64,000 nucleotides of DNA, from positions 52,085-116,084 of the forward strand of contig CAJTXP010000011.1 of the NCBI GenBank assembly GCA_910583615.1, given 5' to 3'. The translations under genes and the position numbers were made by a program. A model generated the notes under the pieces. The model was not told where the DNA came from, did not search any database, and was given only the letters and a program-made list of their open reading frames with translations. This document shows positions 17,782 through 27,277 of the stretch, one piece after another (the first letter of the stretch is position 1; each line of letters starts with the position of its first letter). This DNA comes from an uncultured Lachnospiraceae bacterium. Its GTDB lineage: Bacteria; Bacillota; Clostridia; Lachnospirales; Lachnospiraceae.

Positions 17782-18581
17782 GCGTATTCAGAAAATGTGG
17801 GAGTTTTTATATGGCTGCAGGTACTGCAGCCATTGCTCTCAGGATTTATTACGGCGGAGCAGACAGTGACGGGCTTTTATGGATTCTGGCGCCTGTGGCG
17901 TGGTGGGTCAGAATCCTGAGCGGAACCGCATATGAATATCTGTCGGGAGTCGGATATGTCAATCATGCATTTCAGTTTGTGATTGCGCCGTCCTGTTCCG
18001 GAGTCCGGTTCCTGATTATCGTCATGCTGATGTCTGTTTTTTCATTTACACATCGGATGGAAACAGCGGGAAAAAGAACGGCCTGGTTTCTGGGTTCGGC
18101 AGCAGGAGCATATCTGTACACGATTTTTGTAAATGGGATTCGGATCGTGCTGTCCATCCAGGTACCGCGGCTTTTGCAGCAGGCGGATATCGGCGCAGAA
18201 TGGCTGACACAGAAGCAGCTTCATACAGTGATCGGAACGGCAGTATATTTTATCTCTCTTTTGATCCTGTACAGGACGGCAGAATATCTATCCTTGAAAA
18301 TGGCTGAGAATGGGGAAGCAGGCAGGAATACGGACCCTGAAAAAAAGGAAGGCATAAGGCCTGCCGGCCGGAAACAGGTATTCTTCCTGCCGCCGATCTT
18401 ATGGTATTCTTCTGCTGTGCTTGGCATTCCTTTTTTAAACCGGGCATGGAATCATAACTGGGAAGGGTTTACAGAATATGCCTGCGTGGTCACCGGAGTC
18501 TGTCTGCCGGTCCTGCTTCTGATATGGTTTCTGAAAAAGGTGGTATCGGAACACAGTGAAAAGCTGCAGAGAATATCATGA
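17778..18581 (+). CDS. Exosortase-family transpeptidase-like membrane protein
   Basis: A 267-residue polytopic membrane protein. The exosortase/archaeosortase catalytic triad is visible: Cys73 in APSCSGVRFL, Arg122 in FVNGIRIVLS and His149 in KQLHTVIG, each at the edge of a membrane helix as in the family. After about residue 190 there is a charged cytoplasmic loop and two further hydrophobic helices. Exosortases cut C-terminal PEP-CTERM-like signals and are thought to attach the protein to another surface molecule. The only candidate substrate here is the VIT/VWA protein, whose stop overlaps this start. Exosortases are best known in Gram-negative bacteria; I cannot assign the exact Xrt subfamily. 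A terminator lies downstream at 18666. Confidence 0.78.
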   Translation: MSVFRKCGSFYMAAGTAAIALRIYYGGADSDGLLWILAPVAWWVRILSGTAYEYLSGVGYVNHAFQFVIAPSCSGVRFLIIVMLMSVFSFTHRMETAGKRTAWFLGSAAGAYLYTIFVNGIRIVLSIQVPRLLQQADIGAEWLTQKQLHTVIGTAVYFISLLILYRTAEYLSLKMAENGEAGRNTDPEKKEGIRPAGRKQVFFLPPILWYSSAVLGIPFLNRAWNHNWEGFTEYACVVTGVCLPVLLLIWFLKKVVSEHSEKLQRIS

Positions 18582-18665
18582 ACAAAAGATAAACAGATAA
18601 AAGAATATACAAAAGACAGAGTATACATATAGAAGATCAGATATACAAAAGAGAAGAACAGACAG

Positions 18666-18708
18666 GGTACAGAATGCCTGCCGGACCGACAGGCGCTGTA
18701 CCTTTTTT
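18666..18708 (+). terminator. Terminator after the exosortase gene
   Basis: GGTACAG (18666-18672) pairs with CTGTACC (18696-18702) and GCCTG (18676-18680) with CAGGC (18690-18694), then six Ts. The preceding 18582-18665 is purine-rich, with repeated ACAAAAGA-like words and no gene. Confidence 0.75.
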
Positions 18709-18712
18709 ATGC

Positions 18713-19570
18713 TTATAGATTCATCTGATTCTGATTCCGCCATGTCCGGGGGGAGAGGCTGTATATATTTTTAAAAGCCCGTGAGAAATGAAGCTGGTTG
18801 TCATAGCCAACGGCTTTTCCGATGTCGCCGATGGACAGATGAGTGAGCTTCAGAAGCTCCGCGGCCTTGGTCATGCGGTAATTCAGGAGAAAATCCTGAG
18901 GAGTACGGCCTACTGTATTCTTGAAAATCTTTCCGAAGTAGCTTCGGTTCAGCCCGCAGTTGTCCGCAATGTCTTCCACAGAAATATCATTCTGAAAGTT
19001 CTGCTCAATATACGCCAGAGCCTCGTGGATGTAAAAATCCCGCAGCTTTCCAGGCTTGGATGCGATAAGACGCACCGGTGCAATGGAACGGGTGAGCGCA
19101 TCCAGAAAAAGATACAGATGTCCCATGAGGTGGAATGGAGCCATATCGCCGTGCTGGGCAATATAAAGCATCTCCTGCATCATGGTCTCCCGGATATCTC
19201 TGGAATGGGCATGATAGATCGGCGTATCCAGAGTGAGACCGGCGATGGAGATGGCTTCCCGGACCCGCAGTCCGTCAAATTCGATCCAGACATATTCCCA
19301 GGGAAGGTTCCGGTCTGCAATATAGGTGGTAATCTGATGAGGGAAGATCATAAATCCCTGTCCGCTCTTGATCTGATAGGTTTTTGTATTTCCGGAAGAA
19401 TCGTCCGCATTGAGGGTGCCGGTGCCGGATATGACATAATGAAATAAATAATGGGAACGTGCAGCAGGACCAAAACTGTGAGAAGGTGCACAGCGTTCCC
19501 AGCCAAATTGATAAAGATTCAGGTCTACAAAGTTTTCATTGGGAAATATGGAGAATAAAATGTCCTTCAT
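18713..19570 (-). CDS. AraC-family regulator of the sugar locus
   Basis: A 285-residue transcription factor. The N-terminal half is a cupin-like sugar-sensing domain (HYVISGTGTLNADD, GFMIFPHQITTYIADRNLPWEYVWIEFDG). The C-terminal 100 residues hold the two helix-turn-helix motifs: ISVEDIADNCGLNRSYFGKIFK and IGDIGKAVGYDNQLHFSRAFK followed by SPRTWRNQN. This matches MsmR/RafR-type activators of alpha-galactoside genes. The ATG at 19570 is chosen over the longer frame to 19684 because GGAGG sits 8 bases upstream. It is divergent from the ABC transporter operon, which it most likely controls. Confidence 0.88.
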   Translation of the reverse strand: MKDILFSIFPNENFVDLNLYQFGWERCAPSHSFGPAARSHYLFHYVISGTGTLNADDSSGNTKTYQIKSGQGFMIFPHQITTYIADRNLPWEYVWIEFDGLRVREAISIAGLTLDTPIYHAHSRDIRETMMQEMLYIAQHGDMAPFHLMGHLYLFLDALTRSIAPVRLIASKPGKLRDFYIHEALAYIEQNFQNDISVEDIADNCGLNRSYFGKIFKNTVGRTPQDFLLNYRMTKAAELLKLTHLSIGDIGKAVGYDNQLHFSRAFKNIYSLSPRTWRNQNQMNL

Positions 19571-19656
19571 GTAAGTTGCCTCCAATATTTTTTGTGCAGT
19601 CTGTACAGATTCTGTTTTTATCAGTATAACGGAAAATATACCAAAATGCCATATGA

Positions 19657-19676
19657 TTTTTCTTATATAAGAAAAA
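19657..19676. promoter_or_regulatory. 20-bp perfect palindrome in the divergent sugar promoter region
   Basis: TTTTTCTTATATAAGAAAAA at 19657-19676 is a perfect palindrome between the araC-type gene and the ABC operon. A TATAAT box at 19737-19742 before the ABC genes has only a weak -35, as expected for an activator-dependent promoter. The palindrome may be an operator. Confidence 0.4.
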
Positions 19677-19793
19677 AACAGCATAATGGTATAAAAGAGA
19701 AAAAAACAAGGTATTTATGCACGCATTTTGGGATGTTATAATAAAGCTACAAAAAATCAGTGTTACATCCAACAAAGAAAGGAGCAAAATGGG

Positions 19794-21089
19794 ATGAGAA
19801 AGAGGGAAAAAATGATAAGCCTTCTACTGGCATGTACACTGCCCGCTTCCATGTTCTTGACCGGCTGCGGAGGCAGTGAAGCCGAAGACGGCAAGATCGT
19901 GATCGAGCTTGTGCATTACAAACCGGAGGCGGTGGATGTGTTCGAGCAGCTGGAGGAGGAGTTTAACAAAACTCATGACGATATCCTCCTGAAGATTGAT
20001 TCTCCCAATGATGCCATGACGATCCTGAAGACCAGATTTATCCGGGAGGATTATCCGGACGTCCTGGGGATCGGCGGCGACATCAACTACTCTTATTTCA
20101 TCGATGCCGGAATTCTGGCAGATGTATCCGATTATCCGGGTATCACAGACATCAACCAGGGATACAGGGACATCCTGGAAGGACTTGAATTCGTCCCCAC
20201 AGAAGGAACCTACGGCGTGCCCTATGTGGCGAACGCAGCGGGTATCCTGTACAATCGTGAGATGTTCAAGGAGCACGGATGGGAGATCCCCACGACCTGG
20301 GAAGAGATGATCACGCTCTGTGATACGATCAGGGGAGAGGGAATCCTTCCGTTCTACTATGGATTTAAGGATACATGGACCTGTCTGGCACCGTGGAATT
20401 CGCTTGCAGTGGACCTGGCGCCGGCGGATGTCTGTCAGCAGGTAAATGCAGGAAAGACCGTATTCGCTGATGAATACAGGGAAGTGGCGGAGAAGATCCA
20501 GACGCTGGTGAGTTATGGAGAGGACGGGCCTTTCGCCTACGGCTATAATGACGCCTGTACGGCATTTGCCAACGGAGAATCTGCCATGTTTGCCATCGGA
20601 AGCTACGCGGTCCCGCAGATCAAGTCGGTGAATCCGGACATGGATATTGATTCCTTCGTGACGCCGGGCAGCAGCGATCCGGACGGCCAGATTCTGAACT
20701 CCGGCGTGGACCTGCAGTTCTGCATCACAAAAGCCTGTGAAGACGAGGGAAGAAAAGAGGCGGCTTATGAAGTTCTGAACTTCCTTCTGGCAGATGAGAA
20801 CCTGCAGATGTATCTGGATGATCAGAGCGCCGTTCCCTGTAAATCGGGAGACTTCACACTGGCGCCGAATCTGGACGGCATGACAGAGTACATTACCGAA
20901 GGAAAGATCGCGGACTATCAGGACCACTATTATCCGTCTGAGATGGCAGTGGACGCGCAGATCCAGACTTTCCTGATCGAGCAGGATGTGGATGCATTCC
21001 TTACAAAATTTGACACGGACTGGGTGCGCTATAACCGCGATATCATCCAGATGGTGAAAGACTACAACGCACAGAACGGCAATCAGTAG
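19794..21089 (+). CDS. ABC transporter sugar-binding lipoprotein
   Basis: A 431-residue extracytoplasmic solute-binding protein of the MalE/MsmE type. The signal peptide ends in lipobox LTGC near residue 23, so it is lipid-anchored outside the membrane. The mature part shows the family fold: VIELVHYKPEAVDVFEQLEEEFNK, GVPYVANAAGILYNREMFKEHGWEIPTTWEE and FANGESAMFAIGSYAVPQIK. The ATG at 19794 is preceded by AAAGGAG; the open frame runs back to 19728 without a good site. It is the first gene of the transporter operon. Raffinose-family sugars are inferred as ligand from the alpha-galactosidase downstream. Confidence 0.9.
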   Translation: MRKREKMISLLLACTLPASMFLTGCGGSEAEDGKIVIELVHYKPEAVDVFEQLEEEFNKTHDDILLKIDSPNDAMTILKTRFIREDYPDVLGIGGDINYSYFIDAGILADVSDYPGITDINQGYRDILEGLEFVPTEGTYGVPYVANAAGILYNREMFKEHGWEIPTTWEEMITLCDTIRGEGILPFYYGFKDTWTCLAPWNSLAVDLAPADVCQQVNAGKTVFADEYREVAEKIQTLVSYGEDGPFAYGYNDACTAFANGESAMFAIGSYAVPQIKSVNPDMDIDSFVTPGSSDPDGQILNSGVDLQFCITKACEDEGRKEAAYEVLNFLLADENLQMYLDDQSAVPCKSGDFTLAPNLDGMTEYITEGKIADYQDHYYPSEMAVDAQIQTFLIEQDVDAFLTKFDTDWVRYNRDIIQMVKDYNAQNGNQ

Positions 21090-21109
21090 AGGGAGAGGAG
21101 TGAGAAGAC

Positions 21110-21961
21110 ATGAAAAATGCCAATGACAGAAAAAGAACGTTTATGCTGATGACGATTCCTATCGTCGCACTGTTCTTCGCTTTTAATACCCTGCCTTTGA
21201 TCAAGGGTGTGATGTACAGTTTTACGAACTTCAGAGGATACGGCACTTATGACTGGGTTGGTCTTCGGAATTATATCGACCTGTTCCAGGACGGCCGTGT
21301 GGGCAAGTCCTATCTGTTCACTCTGAAGATGGCGGTGGCGGCGACCATCGTGACCAACGTGATCAGCCTGATCCTGGCGCTGGGCCTGAACAGCAAGATC
21401 AAGTTCAAGAGCACCTTGAGAGGAATGTACTTCATTCCCAACATTCTGGGCGCGCTGGTTGTAGGTTATATCTTCAACTATTTCTTTACCTACATCATTC
21501 CGGCGCTGTTCAATACAACCAGTATCCTTGCAAGCTCCACCTGGGCATGGGTCGGTATCGTGGCTGTCTGTGCATGGCAGGCCATTGCCATGAACACGAT
21601 CATCTACATATCTGGTCTGTCTACGGTGCCCGAGGACGTATATGAAGCGGGCTCCATCGACGGAGCAACCGGCTGGGAGCGTTTCAAGAGCCTGACTTTC
21701 CCGCTGATTATCCCGTTTTTCAGCATCAACATGGTACTGTCCGGCAAGAACTTTCTGATGGTGTTCGACCAGATCATGGCGTTGACCAAAGGCGGTCCGG
21801 CACAGAGTACCGAGTCCATCTCCTTCCTGATCTACAACAATGGTATGGCAGGCGGACAGTTCGGTTTCCAGAGTGCCAACGCGGTTCTGTTCTTTGTCAT
21901 TATCGTAGCGTTCTCGGTAGCACAGCTTCAGTTTACAAGCAGTAAGGAGGAGCAGTTATAA
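21110..21961 (+). CDS. ABC sugar transporter permease (MalF/MsmF type)
   Basis: A 283-residue membrane protein with about six transmembrane helices. The EAA loop that contacts the ATPase reads EDVYEAGSIDGATGWERFKSLTFPL. No gene for the ATPase is in the operon, so it must use a shared ATPase such as an MsmK/MsmX homologue encoded elsewhere, as is usual in Firmicutes. Its last base overlaps the start of the next permease gene. Confidence 0.92.
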   Translation: MKNANDRKRTFMLMTIPIVALFFAFNTLPLIKGVMYSFTNFRGYGTYDWVGLRNYIDLFQDGRVGKSYLFTLKMAVAATIVTNVISLILALGLNSKIKFKSTLRGMYFIPNILGALVVGYIFNYFFTYIIPALFNTTSILASSTWAWVGIVAVCAWQAIAMNTIIYISGLSTVPEDVYEAGSIDGATGWERFKSLTFPLIIPFFSINMVLSGKNFLMVFDQIMALTKGGPAQSTESISFLIYNNGMAGGQFGFQSANAVLFFVIIVAFSVAQLQFTSSKEEQL

Positions 21962-22806
21962 TGAAGGACCTGAAAGTAAAAGAGAGATATAATATGCCTG
22001 TTACGATCCTGCTGATCCTTGGACTGATCACGATTATCTTCCCCCTTTACATGACCATCGTGATCGCGTTCAAACAGCCGTCGGAGATGACCAACAGCAT
22101 CTCGGGGATCCTGTCCCTGCCGAAGACCTGGAGTTTCTCCAACTTCGCGGAGGCCATGCGCGTGACGGATTTCTGGAATTCCCTCCGGAACAGTCTTCTG
22201 ATTACGGGCGTTACCGTTGTCCTTTCCGTCGTCCTGCATTCCATGGTCGGTTATGCGATCGGAAGAAACAAGGCAAAGAGCAAATGGTACAACCTGGCGT
22301 ATCTGTATATTGTCAGCGGTATGTTCGTACCGTTCGCAATCCTGATGATGCCTCTGGTAAAACAGACTTCACAGTGGGGAATTGCCAATATCTTTGGCGT
22401 TATCATCTGTTATGTGGTGTTCTATATGCCCATGAACCTGATGCTGTATTCCGGTTATCTGGTCAATATTCCCATTGCTCTGGAAGAGGCGGCGCGCGTG
22501 GACGGCGCTACCACCTGGACGACTTACTGGAAGATTATCTTCCCGATCATGAAACCCATGCATGCAACGGTTGCTGTTATTACGGCTCTGAGCGTATGGA
22601 ACGACGTGATGACTCCGCTGGTTATCATGTCCGGAAGCGGAATGAACACCCTGCCGCTGGCACAGATGTCCTTCCAGACCCAGTTCGGTACCAACTATAA
22701 CCTGGCGTTTGCATCGTATCTGCTGGCACTGCTGCCGCTTCTGATCTTCTACATCATCTGTCAGAAGCAGATTCTCAACGGTGTCGTAAACGGCGCGGTG
22801 AAATAA
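21961..22806 (+). CDS. ABC sugar transporter permease (MalG/MsmG type)
   Basis: A 281-residue partner permease with six predicted helices and the EAA loop IALEEAARVDGATTWTTYWKIIFPI. The start overlaps the previous stop (TAATG), with AAGGAGGAG just upstream, so translation is coupled. The two permeases and the lipoprotein make a type I carbohydrate importer. Confidence 0.92.
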   Translation: MKDLKVKERYNMPVTILLILGLITIIFPLYMTIVIAFKQPSEMTNSISGILSLPKTWSFSNFAEAMRVTDFWNSLRNSLLITGVTVVLSVVLHSMVGYAIGRNKAKSKWYNLAYLYIVSGMFVPFAILMMPLVKQTSQWGIANIFGVIICYVVFYMPMNLMLYSGYLVNIPIALEEAARVDGATTWTTYWKIIFPIMKPMHATVAVITALSVWNDVMTPLVIMSGSGMNTLPLAQMSFQTQFGTNYNLAFASYLLALLPLLIFYIICQKQILNGVVNGAVK

Positions 22807-22838
22807 AACAAAGGCAAATCTCAAACTATATATACGGC

Positions 22839-22920
22839 CTGTAAACACGGGTATTGGAAAGCGATGGTGCAGGCTGGCCTGTATTCGGATGTTTTCCGAT
22901 ACCCGTATGGTCGTTTACAG
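22839..22920 (+). promoter_or_regulatory. Long imperfect hairpin between permease and alpha-galactosidase genes
   Basis: CTGTAAAC (22839-22846) pairs with GTTTACAG (22913-22920) and the adjacent ACGGGTAT with ATACCCGT inside, giving a long stem without a T tract. It may stabilise the upstream mRNA end or set the ratio of transporter to enzyme. The rest of 22807-22996 holds only the GAAGGAG site of the next gene. Confidence 0.45.
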
Positions 22921-22996
22921 ACAATTATTAAAAAGTATTGGACAATAAATGTTTCATCAGGTATCATATTGAAGCGAAGGAGACAAAAAAGGCGGC

Positions 22997-25204
22997 ATGA
23001 GTATACTATTTGCAGAACGGGACAGAACATTTACATTGCATACGAAAGATACCACCTACCAGATGAAAGTGGACAGATACGGGTTTCTGCTACACCTGTA
23101 TTATGGCCGGAAGACCGGCGGGTGCATGGACTATCTCCTGAGCTGTGCTGACCGTGGATTTTCAGGAAATCCCTATGATGCGGGCATGGACCGGACCTAT
23201 TCCATGGATGTTCTGCCGCAGGAGCTGCCCTGCCAGGGAACGGGAGATTACAGGAGTCCGGCGGTTATCATAAAAAATCCGGATGGTTCCTGCGGATGTG
23301 ATTTTCGGTACAAAGACCACCAGATAATCAATGGAAAATATGATCTTCCGGGTCTTCCGGCGGTGTATGCATCGGAAGAGGAAGCACAGACGCTGAAGAT
23401 CCGTATGGAGGATCCGGCGACCGGAGTCCGGATCACGCTGCTCTATGGGGTGGTTCCGGAACAGGATATCATTACAAGAAGTGCAGTGATTGAAAATCCG
23501 GGCGATAAGAAGATATGGTTGAAAAAAGCACAGGCAGCATGTCTGGACTGGCTTCACGGAGACTTTGACCTGATTACTTTTCACGGGCGGCATGCCATGG
23601 AACGGAATGTACAGAGAGTTCCGGTGATACATGGGGCGCAGGTGATCGGGAGCCGCAGAGGGACGTCCAGCCATCAGTACAATCCCATGATGATCCTGGC
23701 GGGACAGGAAACAACGGAGGATGCAGGAAGCTGTTACGCAATGTCTTTTGTATACAGCGGTAATTTTAAAGGGGAAGTGGAAAAAGACCAGTTTGGTCAG
23801 ACCCGTGCGCTTCTGGGACTGTCGGATGAGCTCTTTTCTTATCCGATAGAACCGGGTGGGAGTTTTTACGTACCGGAGGTGATTCTGACCTGCAGTGTGC
23901 AGGGACTGGCAAGACTGTCACAGAATCTGCACCGGTGTATCCGGACGCATCTGTGCAGGGGCAGATATCGGGACGGAAGCCGTCCGATCCTTTTGAACAG
24001 CTGGGAAGCATCCTACTTTGATATTACCGGTGATTCCATCTATGAACTGGCGAAGCAGTCTGTGGATCTGGGAATCGATATGCTGGTCATGGACGACGGC
24101 TGGTTTGGAAAACGGAACGACGACAACAGCGGGCTGGGCGACTGGTATGTCAATGAGAAAAAGCTGGGAGAATCTTTAGGCAACCTGATCCGCAGGATCA
24201 ACGGCCTGGGAGTGAAATTCGGTATCTGGATTGAGCCGGAAGGGATCAATGAGGACAGCGATCTGTACAGAGAACATCCGGACTGGGTGCTGTCGATACC
24301 CGGACGCAGTCCGGTGCGCGCCCGGAACCAGCTGGTGCTGGATTTTTCCAGACGGGATGTAGTGGATTACATTTTTGAAAAAATATGCGGGATTCTGGAT
24401 CAGGGCAATATTGAATATGTAAAATGGGATATGAACCGGAGTCTTTCCGACTGCTATTCCAGGCATGCCGAGGATCAGGGAAGAGTCCGGCACGATTATG
24501 TGCTCGGCCTGTATGATTTTCTGGAACGGCTGGTACAGCGATATCCGAATGTACTTCTGGAGGGCTGCAGCGGCGGCGGCGGAAGATTTGACGCCGGCAT
24601 GCTCTATTATACGCCTCAGATCTGGTGCAGTGACAATACGGACGCGCTTGACCGGGTCCATATTCAGTATGGAACTTCCTTTGGATATCCCATATCAACG
24701 GTGGGATCCCATGTGTCTGCCGTACCAAACCACCAGACGGGCAGGCTGACGCCGCTTCGGACAAGAGGGATCACTGCCATGGCAGGAACCTTTGGATATG
24801 AGCTGGATCCGGGATCGCTGCTTCAGGTGGAGAGAGAACAGATCCGGGAACAGATATACACATACAAACAGTATGCGAAACTGATACATAACGGACTGTA
24901 TTACCGTCTGACTGATCCCGGGAAAGATGCGGCAGGTGCATGGGAGTTTCTTGCGGAGGATGGATCGGAAATTCTGGTGAGTGCAGTCATGCAGGAGATT
25001 CATGGAAACATGCCGACTACCTATATCTGCCTGAAAGGCCTGAAAACTGGCTGTATGTATCAGGAGACACACAGCGGAAGAATCTATGCGTCGGATGCGT
25101 TGATGGAAACAGGGATTCCTCTGCCGGATCAGAGCGGGGAGTACCGGGCGTACCAGATTCATTTTAAAATAGTGGAAACAGCAGGAAGGGGAACATTGGA
25201 TTGA
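22997..25204 (+). CDS. GH36 alpha-galactosidase
   Basis: A 735-residue cytoplasmic enzyme that removes alpha-1,6-galactose from raffinose, stachyose or melibiose. It has an N-terminal beta-sandwich (to about residue 320), a TIM barrel, and a C-terminal beta domain. The nucleophile is D478 in VKWDMNRS and the acid/base is D546 in CSDNTDALDR; MDDGWFG and LLEGCSGGGGRFDAG are family signatures. No signal peptide is present, so substrate must be imported first, which fits the upstream transporter. It overlaps the next gene by 4 bases, placing the two enzymes in one translational unit. Confidence 0.92.
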   Translation: MSILFAERDRTFTLHTKDTTYQMKVDRYGFLLHLYYGRKTGGCMDYLLSCADRGFSGNPYDAGMDRTYSMDVLPQELPCQGTGDYRSPAVIIKNPDGSCGCDFRYKDHQIINGKYDLPGLPAVYASEEEAQTLKIRMEDPATGVRITLLYGVVPEQDIITRSAVIENPGDKKIWLKKAQAACLDWLHGDFDLITFHGRHAMERNVQRVPVIHGAQVIGSRRGTSSHQYNPMMILAGQETTEDAGSCYAMSFVYSGNFKGEVEKDQFGQTRALLGLSDELFSYPIEPGGSFYVPEVILTCSVQGLARLSQNLHRCIRTHLCRGRYRDGSRPILLNSWEASYFDITGDSIYELAKQSVDLGIDMLVMDDGWFGKRNDDNSGLGDWYVNEKKLGESLGNLIRRINGLGVKFGIWIEPEGINEDSDLYREHPDWVLSIPGRSPVRARNQLVLDFSRRDVVDYIFEKICGILDQGNIEYVKWDMNRSLSDCYSRHAEDQGRVRHDYVLGLYDFLERLVQRYPNVLLEGCSGGGGRFDAGMLYYTPQIWCSDNTDALDRVHIQYGTSFGYPISTVGSHVSAVPNHQTGRLTPLRTRGITAMAGTFGYELDPGSLLQVEREQIREQIYTYKQYAKLIHNGLYYRLTDPGKDAAGAWEFLAEDGSEILVSAVMQEIHGNMPTTYICLKGLKTGCMYQETHSGRIYASDALMETGIPLPDQSGEYRAYQIHFKIVETAGRGTLD

Positions 25205-27036
25205 AGACAGATATGATTTTTGAAGAACGTTTGAAAAGGCATCATGATGAACTTCGGTGGCTTTATATGGAACTGTACAATAATGGAGACATGTTTGCGG
25301 AGTTGTGCGAAAATCTGCATGATTTTGCAGTGAAGCGGGACACGGAGCTTATGCATCTGGATCTGGAGCGGGAACAGAATCCGGACTGGTTCCGGGGCAA
25401 CGACATGCTTGGGATGATGCTGTACATAGATAATTTTGCAGGAAATCTGAAAGGAGTGCAGGATAAACTTCCTTATCTGTCTTCCTGTAATGTGAACTGC
25501 ATTCATCTGATGCCTTTCCTGGAGTCTCCGAAAGGGCGTTCTGACGGGGGTTATGCGGTGGCTGATTTCCGACGAGTGCAGCCGGAGCTGGGAAAGATGG
25601 AAGAGCTGGCAGCATTGGCAAAAGCCTGTCACAGGGAAAAAATCAATTTGTGCATGGACTTTGTCATGAATCATACTTCGGAAGATCATGAGTGGGCGAA
25701 AAAGGCAAGGGAAGGCGACGGAGAATACATGAGCCGTTATTTCTTTTTTGCTGATCCATCTATTCCGCAGGCATATGACCGGACGGTACCTCAGGTGTTT
25801 CCAACGACAGCGCCGGGTAATTTTACTCGACTGGAAGGGACGGAGTATCATGTGATGACTACTTTTTACCCCTATCAGTGGGATCTTAACTATCGGAATC
25901 CGAGAGTGTTCAATGAGATGATGTACAATTTCCTGTATCTGGCGAATCAGGGGATGGATATCATCCGTATTGATGCAGTTCCCTATATATGGAAGGAACT
26001 GGGAACAAAATGCAGGAATCTTCCTCAGGTACATACGATTGTCCGCATGATGCGTATGATCTGCGAGATCGTATGCCCGGGCGTACTGCTTCTGGGAGAG
26101 GTCGTCATGGAGCCGGAGAAGGTGGTGCCGTATTTCGGAACGGTAGAGAAGCCGGAGTGCCATATGCTCTACAATGTGACGACGATGGCGACGACCTGGC
26201 ACAGTGTGGCGACAAAGGATATTCGTCTTCTGAAAAAGCAGATGGATATTGTAAATGGTCTGCCGAAAGACTATCTGTTTCTGAATTATCTGCGATGCCA
26301 TGATGATATTGGCTGGGGACTTGATTATGGCACTCTGGAGAACTGGGGCATGAAGGAAGTGGATCACAAGCGTTTTCTGAACCAGTATTTTACCGGAAGA
26401 TATGGATCAAGTGAAAGCAGGGGGGAACTCTATAATGATGATCCGGTGACACAGGATGCACGCTTCTGCGGAACAACGGCGTCCATGTGCGGGGTAGAGA
26501 GCGCTCTGTATGAAAAGGATGAGGAAAAGCTTCAGAAGGCAGTCCGGATGGATCTGATGCTGCATGCTTACATGCTGACACAGTCTGGAATTCCGATGCT
26601 GTACAGCGGAGATGAGATCGGACAGCTCAATGACTATTCCTATAAAGAAGATGAAGACAAAAAAGCAGATTCCAGATATATTCACAGAGGAAAATTCCAG
26701 TGGTATCTTGCCAGGAACAGAAAAGAAAAGGGTACCTCGCAGGAGCAGATTTTCAGCGGTCTGTCAAAGCTGGAGGAAATTCGCAGAAGCAGAGACGTTT
26801 TTCGAAGCGACGCGGCGGTGTATACTTATGATGTGAAAGACGATTCGATTCTGTGCATTTTAAGAGAGAATGAGGAAGAGCGGTTTATTGGAATTTTCAA
26901 TTTCTCGGATGAAGCAGGGACTGCATGGATGGAAGAACCGGGAGTTTTTCAGAATCTCATAACAGGAGAGGAACTGGAACTGGTGAATGTAATTGTTCCG
27001 GGGCATGACTTTGTGTGGGCCAGCCGGAAAAAATAA
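25201..27036 (+). CDS. GH13 amylosucrase-like enzyme
   Basis: A 611-residue GH13 protein close to amylosucrase (GH13_4). GMDIIRIDAVPYIWKELGT holds nucleophile D258, LLLGEVVM holds acid/base E300, and NYLRCHDDIGWG holds the transition-state Asp. The N-terminal helical domain and the DRTVPQVFPTTAPGNFT segment also match amylosucrases. Those enzymes split sucrose to fructose and build alpha-glucan with the glucose. Alpha-galactosidase action on raffinose yields sucrose, so the pair makes a sensible pathway; sucrose hydrolysis or phosphorolysis cannot be excluded. The likely start is TTG at 25201, 9 bases after GGAAGGGG; the ATG at 25213 is too far from it. Confidence 0.85.
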   Translation: MKTDMIFEERLKRHHDELRWLYMELYNNGDMFAELCENLHDFAVKRDTELMHLDLEREQNPDWFRGNDMLGMMLYIDNFAGNLKGVQDKLPYLSSCNVNCIHLMPFLESPKGRSDGGYAVADFRRVQPELGKMEELAALAKACHREKINLCMDFVMNHTSEDHEWAKKAREGDGEYMSRYFFFADPSIPQAYDRTVPQVFPTTAPGNFTRLEGTEYHVMTTFYPYQWDLNYRNPRVFNEMMYNFLYLANQGMDIIRIDAVPYIWKELGTKCRNLPQVHTIVRMMRMICEIVCPGVLLLGEVVMEPEKVVPYFGTVEKPECHMLYNVTTMATTWHSVATKDIRLLKKQMDIVNGLPKDYLFLNYLRCHDDIGWGLDYGTLENWGMKEVDHKRFLNQYFTGRYGSSESRGELYNDDPVTQDARFCGTTASMCGVESALYEKDEEKLQKAVRMDLMLHAYMLTQSGIPMLYSGDEIGQLNDYSYKEDEDKKADSRYIHRGKFQWYLARNRKEKGTSQEQIFSGLSKLEEIRRSRDVFRSDAAVYTYDVKDDSILCILRENEEERFIGIFNFSDEAGTAWMEEPGVFQNLITGEELELVNVIVPGHDFVWASRKK

Positions 27037-27138
27037 GGTTATTCTTCACGGAGTGAGTGGCGGTCTGCGCCCTGGGTCTTCGTGCGCTGCGGCGCACGAA
27101 AGCCCAGGGCGCAGATCATCTATCCCGTGAAAAGTAAC
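27037..27138. repeat. Dispersed palindromic repeat, copy A
   Basis: An outer inverted repeat (GTTATTCTTCACGG and its imperfect complement CCCGTGAAAAGTAAC) encloses a long GC-rich stem, TCTGCGCCCTGGG at 27068-27080 with its complement at 27105-27117. It shares its arms with copies B and C. It could also end the amylosucrase transcript. No gene lies in 27139-27277. Confidence 0.7.
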
Positions 27139-27277
27139 AAAATAAGAAAGCTACAATCCATATTTCAAAATTATAACTGGAAAATATGCAGAGGTTGTTG
27201 TAAGATAAAAGCAGAGACAGACGATGGCTCGTAAGATGGAATGGACAGCAGGATACAGCAGGGGAAGGTGTGATTAT

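Noticed and set aside
22807..22996. Riboswitch before the alpha-galactosidase
   Set aside because: The hairpin has no T tract and no known aptamer pattern is recognised.
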